Assembly: GCF_001975225.1 (NCBI RefSeq)
Contig: NZ_CP019445.1
Span: 3,782,001 to 3,846,000 of the forward strand
Source: Kosakonia cowanii JCM 10956 = DSM 18146
GTDB taxonomy: Bacteria > Pseudomonadota > Gammaproteobacteria > Enterobacterales > Enterobacteriaceae
DNA: 64,000 nt
Reading direction: 5' to 3'
Part shown: positions 32,722 through 43,301 of the stretch, in pieces
Position numbering within the stretch: the first letter of the stretch is position 1
Layout: every line of letters starts with the position of its first letter
Notes under the pieces: generated by a model
Databases searched by the model: none
Seen by the model: only the letters and a program-made list of their open reading frames with translations
Told to the model about the DNA's origin: nothing
Made by a program: the position numbers and the translations under genes

Positions 32722-33885
32722 ATGAAGATCAGCCGTATCGACTGTTTTCCGCTCAAAATCACCACGCCGCAGGCCTATCTCGGCGGCGAGGTCAAGGCGA
32801 GCGACAGCGATTACTACTACCGCCCGGAGTACCGCTGCGTCTATTCGCGCAAGATGGAGACCTGCCTGGTCAAAATCACCACCGACAGCGGCCACGTAGG
32901 CTGGGGCGAAGCCCTCGCCCCCGTCGTGCCGCAGGTGATTGCCGAGATAATTACGCAGCTCTTTGCGCCGCTGTTAACCGGCCAGTCGCCCTTTGCCAGC
33001 CAGGTGCTCAATGCGCGGATGTATGACGCGATGCGCGATCGCGGCCATATCACCGGGTATCACATTGACGCGCTGGCGGCGGTGGATATCGCGCTGTGGG
33101 ATCTGAAAGGCCAGATCCTCAACCAGCCGGTTTACCAGCTGCTCGGCGGCGCATTCCGCGAGCAGATCCCCTGCTATGTCTCGGGCCTGCCGGAGCCGGA
33201 TCTTCCGGCGCGCTGCGCGCTGGCGTTGCGCTGGCAGCAGAAAGGCTTCAACGCCATCAAGCTGGCGCTTGGCTACGGCGTGCAGCAGGACATTGAGAAT
33301 GTGCGTGCCATTCGTGACGCCCTCGGCCCGCAAGCCAGCCTCTTTCTTGATGCCCACTGGAACTACAGCGTGGCGCAGGCGGCAGAGCTGGCCAACGCGC
33401 TGCATCCCCTTGGCGTCGGCTTTCTTGAAGCGCCGCTACTGCCGGAGGATATCGCCGGGCATCGCGAATTGCGGGCAAAAAGCCCGCTGCCGATTGCGCT
33501 GGGCGAAACCGAGCGTACCCGCTACCAGTTCAAGCCGTTTATTGAACAGCGGGCGATGGACATTGTGCAGCCGGATGTCGGGCGTACCGGCATTACCGAG
33601 CTGATGCATATCGCCTCCCTTGCGCAGACCTGGAATTTGCAGGTCGCGCCGCACCTGAGCGTCGGCCTCGGGCCCTGCATTGCCGCGTCGATCCACGTCG
33701 CCGCCGCGCTGCCGAATCTCTTCATGCTTGAGTATCAGCCGCCGGTGTTTGAGCTTGCCAACCAGTTGCTCGATACGCCGCTGGTGTGCGAAGCGGGTCA
33801 CTATACGCTGCCGCAGGGGGCAGGTTTGGGAATTGCAATTAATGAAGCGCGGGTACGCGAATCGGTAATGAGGGTCACATGTTAA
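32722..33885 (+). CDS. Enolase-superfamily (mandelate racemase-like) sugar-acid dehydratase
   Basis: Protein of 387 residues with the MR/MLE fold. Visible active-site pieces are a Lys on strand 2 (FNAIKLALGYG), metal ligands Asp in LDAHWNY, Glu in LEAPLLPED and Glu in GETERTRYQ, then DVGRTG and the His of QVAPHLSVG with the closing LEYQPP. Such enzymes remove water from aldonic or aldaric acids to give 2-keto-3-deoxy acids. Neighbouring dgoK and dgoA homologues point to a galactonate-like substrate, but it differs from E. coli DgoD, so the exact substrate is open. Confidence 0.82.
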   Translation: MKISRIDCFPLKITTPQAYLGGEVKASDSDYYYRPEYRCVYSRKMETCLVKITTDSGHVGWGEALAPVVPQVIAEIITQLFAPLLTGQSPFASQVLNARMYDAMRDRGHITGYHIDALAAVDIALWDLKGQILNQPVYQLLGGAFREQIPCYVSGLPEPDLPARCALALRWQQKGFNAIKLALGYGVQQDIENVRAIRDALGPQASLFLDAHWNYSVAQAAELANALHPLGVGFLEAPLLPEDIAGHRELRAKSPLPIALGETERTRYQFKPFIEQRAMDIVQPDVGRTGITELMHIASLAQTWNLQVAPHLSVGLGPCIAASIHVAAALPNLFMLEYQPPVFELANQLLDTPLVCEAGHYTLPQGAGLGIAINEARVRESVMRVTC

Positions 33886-34775
33886 AGGGTAATGTGCCAA
33901 TTCTGGCGACGGCGTTTGATGAGCATGGTGCGGTGGACTTTGGCTCCATCGAGAAGTTAGTGAAATTTCTGCTGGCCCAGGGGATCGACGGGCTGGCGCT
34001 GTTTGGCAATGCGTCGGAAGGTTATGCGCTAACGACCGGGGAAAAAGAGGCGCTGTTTGCCTGTGTAAAACGTCTGACCGGCGCGTTGCCCCTTATTGCT
34101 GCCGCAGGCGGTGCCTCGGCAGTGGTGGCGATTGAAGATATTCAGCGCGTGCAGCGCTGGGGGGCGCAGGTGGCGATGGTCAACCCGCCGTCAGTGGTGA
34201 AACCCGGCCCGCAGGAGATCTACAACTTCTGGCGCGATATCTGCTCCGCCTGTGACATTGACATCATGGTGCAGGATGCGCCGCTGATGACCGGCGTGAA
34301 CATCCCGGTGCCGACGCTGGTGAAGCTGTGCGAGGATTTTCCCTCCATCAAATACATCAAGGTGGAGCAACCGCCGACCACGCTGAAGATCAGCGCGCTT
34401 AAGCAGGCGCTCGGCGATCGCGTCGGGCTGTTTGGTGGCCTGAATGGCGGTTTTCTCTATGAGGAGCTGCGCCGGGGCATTATCGGCACCATGCCCGCCT
34501 GCGAATTCCCGGAGGTGATTAACGCCATCCTTCACGCCTGGCAGCACGACAAACAGGAAGCGCAGGCCATTTTCTACCGCTACCTCCCCTTCCTGCGCTA
34601 CGGCGTGCAGCCGGGTCTGGGTGTTGCCATCCACAAAACCGTGCTGCATCAGGCGGGCATTTTCGCCACCGATGTAGTGCGTGAACCGGCAAAAGGGCTT
34701 GATGAGGCAACGCGTGATGAACTGCGCGATCTGACCCGTGCCCTGCCGCTGGCGGTGCTGGAGGCGAGCCGATGA
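33879..34775 (+). CDS. DHDPS/NAL-family lyase or dehydratase
   Basis: Protein of 298 residues of the dihydrodipicolinate synthase / N-acetylneuraminate lyase superfamily. The opening VPILATAFDEHGAVDFGSIE and GIDGLALFGNASEGYALT are typical, and the Schiff-base Lys is present in IKYIKVEQPP. The usual catalytic Tyr (YNxP motif) is absent: the position reads MVQDAPLMTG. The same change is seen in sugar-acid aldolases/dehydratases of the family rather than true DHDPS. It overlaps the dehydratase gene by 7 bp and dgoK by 4 bp, so it belongs to the same pathway, perhaps as a 2-keto-3-deoxy-acid aldolase. Confidence 0.8.
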   Translation: MLKGNVPILATAFDEHGAVDFGSIEKLVKFLLAQGIDGLALFGNASEGYALTTGEKEALFACVKRLTGALPLIAAAGGASAVVAIEDIQRVQRWGAQVAMVNPPSVVKPGPQEIYNFWRDICSACDIDIMVQDAPLMTGVNIPVPTLVKLCEDFPSIKYIKVEQPPTTLKISALKQALGDRVGLFGGLNGGFLYEELRRGIIGTMPACEFPEVINAILHAWQHDKQEAQAIFYRYLPFLRYGVQPGLGVAIHKTVLHQAGIFATDVVREPAKGLDEATRDELRDLTRALPLAVLEASR

Positions 34776-35665
34776 ACTACATCGCGGTGGACTGGGGCAG
34801 CAGCAATTTCCGCGCCCTCAGCGTGCGTAACGGCGAGGTGTATCGCAGCGTTGAAGCCGGGTGCGGGGTGGGCAAATGCGCGCGCGAGGCGCTGCCGGAT
34901 ATTCTGCGCGAACAGCTGTTGCGCCTTGAAGAGGGGTGGGATGAGACGCTGCCGGTGCTGTTATGCGGCATGGTCGGCAGCAATATTGGCCTCGCGGACG
35001 CGGGCTATCTGGCGCTGCCGCTCAGTTTTGCCCAACTGACGGCAAAGGGGCGCGCGCTGCCGGGCATTCTGCCCAACCCTGTCACGCTGCGTCCTGGTAT
35101 TTGCGACCGGCGGGTGATGGAGATCTGCCGCGGGGAGGAGATGCAACTTGCCGGTGCGCTAACCCTGACCACCAGCCAGACCTTCGCCGCCGTCGGCACC
35201 CACAGTAAATGGCTGACGGTCAACCGCGCGCAGCAGCAGGTGGAGAGCCTGCGCACCCTGATGACCGGCGAGCTGTGGAATCTGGTGCTCAACCACTCGA
35301 TTGTCGGCAAAGGGCTGCCAGAGCAGTCGGCATCAGACGAGGCGTTTCTGCGCGGCGTGGCCACTGCCCGGCAGGTTGAGCACGGCGAAACAACGCTGGT
35401 GAGCGAGCTGTTTCGCTGTCGCGGGCACTATATTCTCGGCGATCTTGACCCGGCCGCAGCAGGCGCATGGCTGTCGGGTTTACTCATTGCCCATGAGATC
35501 CTGCAGGGCCACCCGCGCCATGAGGCGGTCTGCTTTATTGGCAGCCGTGCGTTGCTGCCGCGCTATGCCCTCGCCTGCGAGGCGCTCGATCTCCCCTTCA
35601 CCACCCTTGAGGCGGAGCAGGCGCTGATCGCCGGGCTGAATGAGGTGTTCCGTGATGAAGCCTGA
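34772..35665 (+). CDS. dgoK: 2-dehydro-3-deoxygalactonokinase
   Basis: Sugar-acid kinase of 297 residues matching E. coli DgoK: the phosphate motif IAVDWGSSNFRAL at the N-terminus, LLCGMVGSNIG, GEEMQLAGAL, AVGTHSKWLTV, and RTLMTGELWNLVLNHSIVG. It phosphorylates 2-keto-3-deoxy-galactonate at C6 before aldol cleavage. Start overlaps the previous gene (ATGA) and its end overlaps dgoA by 11 bp. Confidence 0.9.
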   Translation: MNYIAVDWGSSNFRALSVRNGEVYRSVEAGCGVGKCAREALPDILREQLLRLEEGWDETLPVLLCGMVGSNIGLADAGYLALPLSFAQLTAKGRALPGILPNPVTLRPGICDRRVMEICRGEEMQLAGALTLTTSQTFAAVGTHSKWLTVNRAQQQVESLRTLMTGELWNLVLNHSIVGKGLPEQSASDEAFLRGVATARQVEHGETTLVSELFRCRGHYILGDLDPAAAGAWLSGLLIAHEILQGHPRHEAVCFIGSRALLPRYALACEALDLPFTTLEAEQALIAGLNEVFRDEA

Positions 35666-36248
35666 GCAGATTGTCGCCATCCTGCGCGGGATCGCGCCCG
35701 CCGAGTGCATCGAACAGGTGGCCTGCCTGCGCGATCACGGCATTACTACCATTGAGATCACTACCAACTCGCCGCAGTGGGAGAGCAGCCTTGCGCGCGT
35801 GGCCTCGGTGTTTGGCGACGCCATCACGCTCGGGGCAGGCACCGTGTTGACCGCGCAGCAGGTGACGGCGTGCCGCGCGGCCGGGGCGCAGTTTATCCTG
35901 ACGCCAAACCTCGACGCCCGCGTGGTTGAGGCAGCGCAGCAGCAGGGGCTGCGCGTCTGCGCCGGGGTGTTCAGCAGCAGTGAAATTTTTCGCGCCTGCG
36001 AACTGGGGGTGGATGTGCTGAAGATCTTCCCTGCTTCAGCGCTGCCGCTCAACTTTCCGCAGATGATCAAAGGCCCGCTCTCGAAGGCAGTGCCCTTCTC
36101 TGCCGTCGGCGGCGTCGATGTCAGTAATGCGGCGGCTTATCTCGCCCATTACGACAGCGTTGGAATTGGCTCATCGCTCTATAAACCGGGGCAGACGGCG
36201 GCGGTGACTGCGCAGCGCTGCCAGCAGTTATTACACCGGGGGGAGTGA
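35655..36248 (+). CDS. dgoA: 2-dehydro-3-deoxy-6-phosphogalactonate aldolase
   Basis: Class I KDPG/KDPGal aldolase of 197 residues. Signatures: VAILRGIAPAECIEQVACL, TTIEITTNSPQW, LGAGTVLTAQQV, the Schiff-base region QFILTPNLDARV and VDVLKIFPASALP with GGVDVSNAAAYLAH. It yields pyruvate and glyceraldehyde-3-phosphate. Start at 35655 lies inside the dgoK end. Its stop overlaps the convergent IclR gene by 18 bp. Confidence 0.9.
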   Translation: MKPEQIVAILRGIAPAECIEQVACLRDHGITTIEITTNSPQWESSLARVASVFGDAITLGAGTVLTAQQVTACRAAGAQFILTPNLDARVVEAAQQQGLRVCAGVFSSSEIFRACELGVDVLKIFPASALPLNFPQMIKGPLSKAVPFSAVGGVDVSNAAAYLAHYDSVGIGSSLYKPGQTAAVTAQRCQQLLHRGE

Positions 36249-36929
36249 TTCGCCGCTGATCTTGCGCGCGGCGGAGATGAGAAACTGGCGCAGGGTGTCG
36301 ATATTCACCTTGTCGCCACCGATGTTGGAGAGCGCAATCGCCGCCTGCATGCCCGGAATGATGCAGGCCAGCCGGTAATCCCCCGGCGCCCACGCCTTGC
36401 CAAACACCTGGTGCTGGCGCGCCTGCTCAATATCCTGCTGCAAAAGATGGTAATCGTGGATGCCGATACGGTTGATGATCTCCTCATCGCTGAGGGTGGC
36501 GAGCAGCTTGATGCCAATCACCGAATCGCGCACCGGCCAGGACTCATAATTGCCAATCGCGCGGGCGATGCTTTTGCCACCGCGCGTATGCAGCAGGTAG
36601 ACCACCTGGTTGCCGCTGAGCACGCCAATCACAATCGAGACGTTATGGCTACCGGTCTCTTCCAGCATCTCCAGCGCGGCGGTATAAAAAGCGGAGTGAT
36701 GGATCGCGCTGGCGGAGAGGCGGTGAATACCCATACCGAGGCGATATTTGCGCTTTGCATCCTGCTGCACCATCTCTAATGCGAGTAAGGTTTGCATCAG
36801 GCGCGTCACTTTCGCCGAGTCCAGCGCCAGCTCGCGTCCAATCTCACGAATGCCAAACGCGCGGTTGCCGGTCGCCAGTAAATTCAGGCAGCGAAACGCG
36901 TCAAATACCGTACTGTTCAATTTCGTCAT
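36231..36929 (-). CDS. IclR-family regulator of the sugar-acid operon
   Basis: IclR-type regulator of 232 residues: N-terminal winged helix (FRCLNLLATGNRAFGIREIG, then DSAKVTRLMQTLLALEMV) and a C-terminal effector domain (LEETGSHNVSIVIGVLSGNQ, GVKLLAT-like IGIKLLATLSDEEI, YRLACIIPGMQAAIALSN). It converges on dgoA with an 18-bp overlap. Its neighbourhood makes it the likely regulator of the transporter-dehydratase-dgoKA operon, sensing an intermediate. Confidence 0.83.
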   Translation of the reverse strand: MTKLNSTVFDAFRCLNLLATGNRAFGIREIGRELALDSAKVTRLMQTLLALEMVQQDAKRKYRLGMGIHRLSASAIHHSAFYTAALEMLEETGSHNVSIVIGVLSGNQVVYLLHTRGGKSIARAIGNYESWPVRDSVIGIKLLATLSDEEIINRIGIHDYHLLQQDIEQARQHQVFGKAWAPGDYRLACIIPGMQAAIALSNIGGDKVNIDTLRQFLISAARKISGESLPPV

Positions 36930-37286
36930 TCATCTATTCTCTGCCGCTTCGCTTATTTGCGCTGCTCAAGCATAACCCGCTTTGAGATTGTTCTCAAACT
37001 CGGCGAAATAAGGGTTTTTTCGCTGCGTAATTTGACTAAAGAGCAGTTCCAGCTAGTTTTATTTGTGGGTGCGAAAAAACTTCGCTTAATAATGAGATGA
37101 GTTTTTAGATCATAGGGAAATTATTATTAGCTGATGACTTGCACATATTTCAATTAACGACTAAGGCGAATCATTCCCGGTTCGTTATTCGAAAAATCAT
37201 CACCGCAAAAATATATTTCTGTGCTACAGCGAAACGCTGGCACACAATTCCCCTTACGCGAAAACGACGAAGAGAAGGATTACATT
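36930..37286. other. AT-rich promoter region between the IclR gene and yciE
   Basis: 357 bp with no gene. Divergent transcription starts on both sides. The AT-rich half next to yciE fits a stationary-phase (RpoS) promoter as known for yciGFE-katN in Salmonella, but I cannot point to a single clear -10. Confidence 0.5.
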
Positions 37287-37793
37287 ATGACACCTCAAGA
37301 AAATTATCATGACTGGTTACGTGATGCCCATGCGATGGAAAAACAGGCTGAGTCGATGCTGAAGTCCATGAGCGAGCGTATCGATAACTACCCGGATCTG
37401 CGTTCCCGTATTGCCCAGCATTTAACCGAAACGCAGGGTCAGATCCAATTACTTGAAGAAGTTATGGATCGCAATAATATTAATCGTTCGGTAATGAAAG
37501 ATGCCACCAGCAAAATGGCCGCCATGGGCCAGGCTTTCGGCGGCATGTTTGCACCGGATGAAGTTGTTAAAGGTTCAATCAGCAGCTACGTCTTCGAGCA
37601 ATTTGAGATTGCCTGTTACACCTCCCTTATCACCGCAGCGGAAAAAGCCGGCGATGTCGCCAGCGTAGATATTTTCAAACGCATTCTTGCCGAAGAAGTC
37701 GCAATGGCGGAATGGGCGCTGAATCATATTCCGGACGTTACCGCTCAATTCCTGCTACGCAGCGATGCGGATGGCGTAGAAGCGAAAAAATAA
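37287..37793 (+). CDS. yciE: YciE, ferritin-like stress protein (DUF892)
   Basis: Protein of 168 residues, near-colinear with E. coli/Salmonella YciE (NYHDWLRDAHAMEKQAESML, DEVVKGSISSYVFEQFEIAC, SDADGVEAKK at the end). Ferritin-like four-helix bundle with conserved Glu/His metal ligands. Start at 37287 is preceded by AGAAGGA. It is followed after 24 bp by katN. Usually it sits in a yciG-yciF-yciE-katN operon; here yciG-yciF lie 11 kb away. Confidence 0.9.
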   Translation: MTPQENYHDWLRDAHAMEKQAESMLKSMSERIDNYPDLRSRIAQHLTETQGQIQLLEEVMDRNNINRSVMKDATSKMAAMGQAFGGMFAPDEVVKGSISSYVFEQFEIACYTSLITAAEKAGDVASVDIFKRILAEEVAMAEWALNHIPDVTAQFLLRSDADGVEAKK

Positions 37794-37817
37794 TTATTAG
37801 AATTCAGGAGGCAAGCA

Positions 37818-38696
37818 ATGTTTCGTCACGTAAAACAACTGCAATATACGGTTCGCGTTAGCGAGCCAAACCCGGGTCTTGCCAATCTGCTGCTTGAGCA
37901 GTTTGGCGGACCGCAGGGCGAACTGGCCGCGGCGTGCCGCTACTTCACTCAGGGTCTGGGTGATGATGACGCCGGGCGTAAAGAGATGCTGATGGATATC
38001 GCGACCGAAGAACTCAGCCACCTCGAAATTATCGGCTCGCTGGTCGGTATGCTGAACAAAGGCGCGAAAGGTGCGCTGGCGGAAGGCACCGAGAGCGAAG
38101 CGGAACTCTATCGTTCCCTGACGCAGAGCGGTAACGACAGCCATGTCACCTCCCTGCTCTACGGCGGTGGCCCGGCGCTGACCAACTCAGCGGGTAAACC
38201 GTGGACGGCGTCCTATATCGACACCATCGGTGAAGTGACAGCCGATCTGCGCTCTAACATTGCCGCCGAAGCGCGTGCAAAAATCATCTACGAGCGCCTG
38301 ATCAATCTCACCGACGATCCGGGTGTGAAAGATGCGCTCGGCTTCCTGATGACCCGTGAAGTGGCGCATATGATGTCGTTTGAAAAAGCGCTCTACTCGA
38401 TTCGCAACAACTTCCCGCCGGGCAAACTGCCGCCGATTGAGCAGTACAGCAACGTCTACTACAACATGTCGGAAGGCGATGATCCGCGCGGCAGCTGGAA
38501 CAGCGACGAGAACTTTGAGTATGTTGCCAATCCGCAGCCGGCTGTTGATGGCGGTGATGGTCTGATCACGGTACAGCTGACGCCGGAACAGCTGGCGATG
38601 GTGAAAGCGATGAGCGACCGCACCATGTCTGACCCGTCCGTTGAACCGATTACCGGTTTTGAACTGGGAACCGGCGAACCGAAGTCGAAAAAGTAA
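37818..38696 (+). CDS. katN: Manganese catalase KatN
   Basis: Dimanganese catalase of 292 residues that converts hydrogen peroxide to water and oxygen. Visible ligands and motifs: FGGPQGELAAACRYFTQG, MDIATEELSHLEIIG (Glu, Glu, His), NIAAEARAKIIYERLINLTD and FLMTREVAHMMSFEKAL. A GC-balanced, soluble protein without signal peptide. Salmonella KatN is RpoS-controlled and lies behind yciE, as here. AGGAGG precedes the ATG. Confidence 0.93.
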   Translation: MFRHVKQLQYTVRVSEPNPGLANLLLEQFGGPQGELAAACRYFTQGLGDDDAGRKEMLMDIATEELSHLEIIGSLVGMLNKGAKGALAEGTESEAELYRSLTQSGNDSHVTSLLYGGGPALTNSAGKPWTASYIDTIGEVTADLRSNIAAEARAKIIYERLINLTDDPGVKDALGFLMTREVAHMMSFEKALYSIRNNFPPGKLPPIEQYSNVYYNMSEGDDPRGSWNSDENFEYVANPQPAVDGGDGLITVQLTPEQLAMVKAMSDRTMSDPSVEPITGFELGTGEPKSKK

Positions 38697-38713
38697 TTCT
38701 GCTTACGGTTAAT

Positions 38714-38743
38714 AAACACACCCCCTGCGGGGTGTGTTTTTTT
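38714..38743. terminator. Terminator of yciE-katN
   Basis: AAACACACCCC / GGGGTGTGTTT stem with a four-base loop, continuing into seven T; it also touches the 3' end of the convergent MBL gene. Confidence 0.9.
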
Positions 38744-39575
38744 ATGCCCGGCCCTGCTGCAATGCACGCAGCTCAAGCGCATCGTGGCTGCAAAAGAGCG
38801 TCAGATCCGCTTGATGGGCGCAGGAGAGTTCCCGCAGGCGCTGCTGGTTAACGCGGCGCGCCTGATTGTCCATTCCCATCATCCACTGGTAAAAACGCAG
38901 CCCCGGCGTGCAGTGGCGTTCAGGACGCCCCATCTCTTCACGATAGAACCACGCATCCCCGCCGTGCAGCAGCCACCCTTCCGGGCGCTGGATCGCCACA
39001 CCCGCATGTCCCGGCGTGTGCCCGGCAAGGGGGATAAGCAGGATCTCCGGCGGCAGGCCATGCAGCGCTGTCACCGCCTCGAAACCAAACCAGCTTTCGC
39101 CCTGCGGCGCGTAACCGTGCCAGCCGGAGCGCGCGCTCCACTGCCCTGGCCGGTAACGCTCGCGCTGAAGCCAGCTGTGGCGCTGCTGGGCGGTGTCGAT
39201 CTCCTGCTGCATCAGGTGTACCTGCGCATGGGGGAAATCGGTCAGGCCGCCGGCATGATCAAAGTCGAGATGGGTCAGCACGATATGGCGGACATCTTCC
39301 GCCTTAAAGCCGAGCGCCTGAATGCGCGACAGCGCGGTCAGCTCATCCCGGCGCTGGATGTTATTCATCAGGCGAAAGAAACCCGACAGACGGCGCTGTG
39401 GGGCCTGCATATCCTCGCGGCCAAAACCGGTATCGACCAGCACCAGCCCGTCGCGGTCGGTCTCGATCAGCAGACAGTGGCAGACCAGGTGCGCATGCAG
39501 CCCTTTGCTGAAGCCGTCATACAGCGCGCCGCCAAGCGGGCACATGCACCCGCAGTTAAGGTGATGGACGATCAT
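38742..39575 (-). CDS. MBL-fold metallo-hydrolase
   Basis: Metallo-beta-lactamase-fold protein of 277 residues. Metal-binding motifs: THLDFDHAGG (HxxxDH), a His in PLAGHTPGHAG and an Asp in LLHGGDAWFYRE, with a final His in FCSHDALEL. It resembles quorum-lactonase-like and glyoxalase II-like cytoplasmic members but has no diagnostic feature for any substrate. It starts 17 bp downstream of the lipoprotein gene on the same strand. Confidence 0.85.
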   Translation of the reverse strand: MIVHHLNCGCMCPLGGALYDGFSKGLHAHLVCHCLLIETDRDGLVLVDTGFGREDMQAPQRRLSGFFRLMNNIQRRDELTALSRIQALGFKAEDVRHIVLTHLDFDHAGGLTDFPHAQVHLMQQEIDTAQQRHSWLQRERYRPGQWSARSGWHGYAPQGESWFGFEAVTALHGLPPEILLIPLAGHTPGHAGVAIQRPEGWLLHGGDAWFYREEMGRPERHCTPGLRFYQWMMGMDNQARRVNQQRLRELSCAHQADLTLFCSHDALELRALQQGRA

Positions 39576-39592
39576 CGTGACCTCCCGAAAAG

Positions 39593-40342
39593 TCAGTGAG
39601 AATGGGCTGCGCCTGCAGAGACCGGGACGACGCGAAGCTGTACCGCTTTCCCCTGCTCCCAGGCATCTGCCCCTTTGGCGACAGGGTTAGCCGGTAGATC
39701 GGCGCGCTCGGCTTTAATCGCTTCGGTATTGATATCGAAGCGGCGATCGCGGTCTACCAGCAGCGCCGGGTTGAGCTGCCCGTCGGCGGTAAAGCCCATC
39801 ATCAGCGCCGGTGTGCCAAGCGGCAGGGTTTTATCGCGATCCGTGTGCCAGGTGTGGAAGGTTTTGCCGTAGGTGTTGACGATTTTGCTCATCAGCGCCT
39901 TATCTGCCACCGCAGGCAGACCCGGCGCGACCAGGCTGCCGGATTTCACCTCATAGCGATGGCTGTGCCAGAGCTTTTTCTCCTCCGCTGGCAGGGTCTT
40001 GAACAGCCGTTCGCTGATGATGTACTCGACACCCATCAGGCGCGCATCGCGGGTATTGCCGTCGTAGATCACCGCCTGCATCACATCCTCATTTAACACC
40101 GTGACATAGTGGTGCGCCTCCATCTGCCCCTTCTGGTTGCCGCTGTAGAAGTGGAAACCGTCGAGATAGGTGCTGATGGCGTCGATCGGCGGGCGGGACT
40201 GCATCACCGCTGCGCCGCTCTCCAGCGTCTGTAATTTACCCGAGGTTTTTTCACCGGGGATCGGCGTCTGCGGCGGGGTGTTATTGGCGTTGCATCCGGC
40301 AAGAGCGAGGGGAAGTACGAGGTACAGGGCCAGCCTTTTCAT
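39593..40342 (-). CDS. DUF1264 (OBAP-like) lipoprotein
   Basis: Lipoprotein of 249 residues: basic N-terminus, hydrophobic segment and lipobox (PLALAGC). The body fits DUF1264, related to plant oil-body-associated proteins: YLDGFHFYSGNQKGQMEAHH, VLNEDVMQAVIYDGNTRDA, LMGVEYIISERLFKTLP and LWHSHRYEVKSG. Function in bacteria is unknown. Start at 40342 follows AAAGGAGAG. In an operon with the MBL gene behind it. Confidence 0.82.
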   Translation of the reverse strand: MKRLALYLVLPLALAGCNANNTPPQTPIPGEKTSGKLQTLESGAAVMQSRPPIDAISTYLDGFHFYSGNQKGQMEAHHYVTVLNEDVMQAVIYDGNTRDARLMGVEYIISERLFKTLPAEEKKLWHSHRYEVKSGSLVAPGLPAVADKALMSKIVNTYGKTFHTWHTDRDKTLPLGTPALMMGFTADGQLNPALLVDRDRRFDINTEAIKAERADLPANPVAKGADAWEQGKAVQLRVVPVSAGAAHSH

Positions 40343-40473
40343 TGTCTCTCCTTTGATCATGATCTGGAGTTATGAGGGTAGCCCATTGCGGCTATTCAGC
40401 CAGTGAAAACGGCAAATCAGATCGGCACAAACGCAGCGGTGGCGCGGGCTGCACAATATATCCCCATCCATAA

Positions 40474-42795
<2,322 letters not shown>

Positions 42796-42813
42796 GCTCG
42801 CATTACCGTACAC

Positions 42814-42850
42814 GCCTGCGCCGCCTGAAAAGGGGCGCAGGCTTTTTTTT
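42814..42850 (+). terminator. Terminator of katG
   Basis: GCCTGCGCC / GGCGCAGGC stem followed by eight T, 18 bases after the katG stop. Confidence 0.9.
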
Positions 42851-42853
42851 GGC

Positions 42854-42879
42854 AAAAAAATCCCGGCAGGCTGCCGGGA
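42854..42879 (-). terminator. Terminator facing the katG terminator
   Basis: Minus strand CCCGGCAG / CTGCCGGG stem then ATTTTTTT; ends transcription of the small gene at 43024-43233. Two further hairpins lie between it and the gene. Confidence 0.8.
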
Positions 42880-43023
42880 AAAGTGTGTGATAACGAGTTA
42901 AGTGCGGCGGCAAAGCAGCCGCCAAAAATTCGGGTAACAACAGATCAAGCCGCAGGCTTTCCGGCAGGCTTGCGGTCATTAAAAGGGATGATTGTCACGC
43001 CGGTGTGACAGTTGCGTGGCATT

Positions 43024-43233
43024 TTAGCCCGAGGTGTGGGAGGTCTCCTGCTCCAGCGTCAGCACAAAATGGCGATCGTGGCGTTCGATTTTCGCCCCGC
43101 TCAAACCATAGTTGGTGGTTAACATAAAAAAGGTATCGGCATCGACATCAAATGCCAGCTCGACCTGCTGATATTTGCCCGATGTCGCCATCTGATACGC
43201 CTGTTTCAGGTTGTACGCTTTTGCTCTGGACAT
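43024..43233 (-). CDS. Small hypothetical protein, 69 aa
   Basis: Protein of 69 residues of unknown family. It opens with a basic helix (SRAKAYNLKQAYQMATSGKY) followed by an acidic, beta-like core (QVELAFDVDADTFFMLTTNY) and an amphipathic end. No membrane segment or Cys. The ATG at 43233 follows GGAGAGGG at good spacing; the ORF could extend 12 codons further but lacks a better start. It stands alone between katG and the bd oxidase genes. Confidence 0.65.
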   Translation of the reverse strand: MSRAKAYNLKQAYQMATSGKYQQVELAFDVDADTFFMLTTNYGLSGAKIERHDRHFVLTLEQETSHTSG

Positions 43234-43301
43234 AAAGCCCTCTCCGCGTAGTGCCGTTGTAGAAACCATCGCCCCTATTCTTATAGACTGCTTTTGCCAA
43301 A

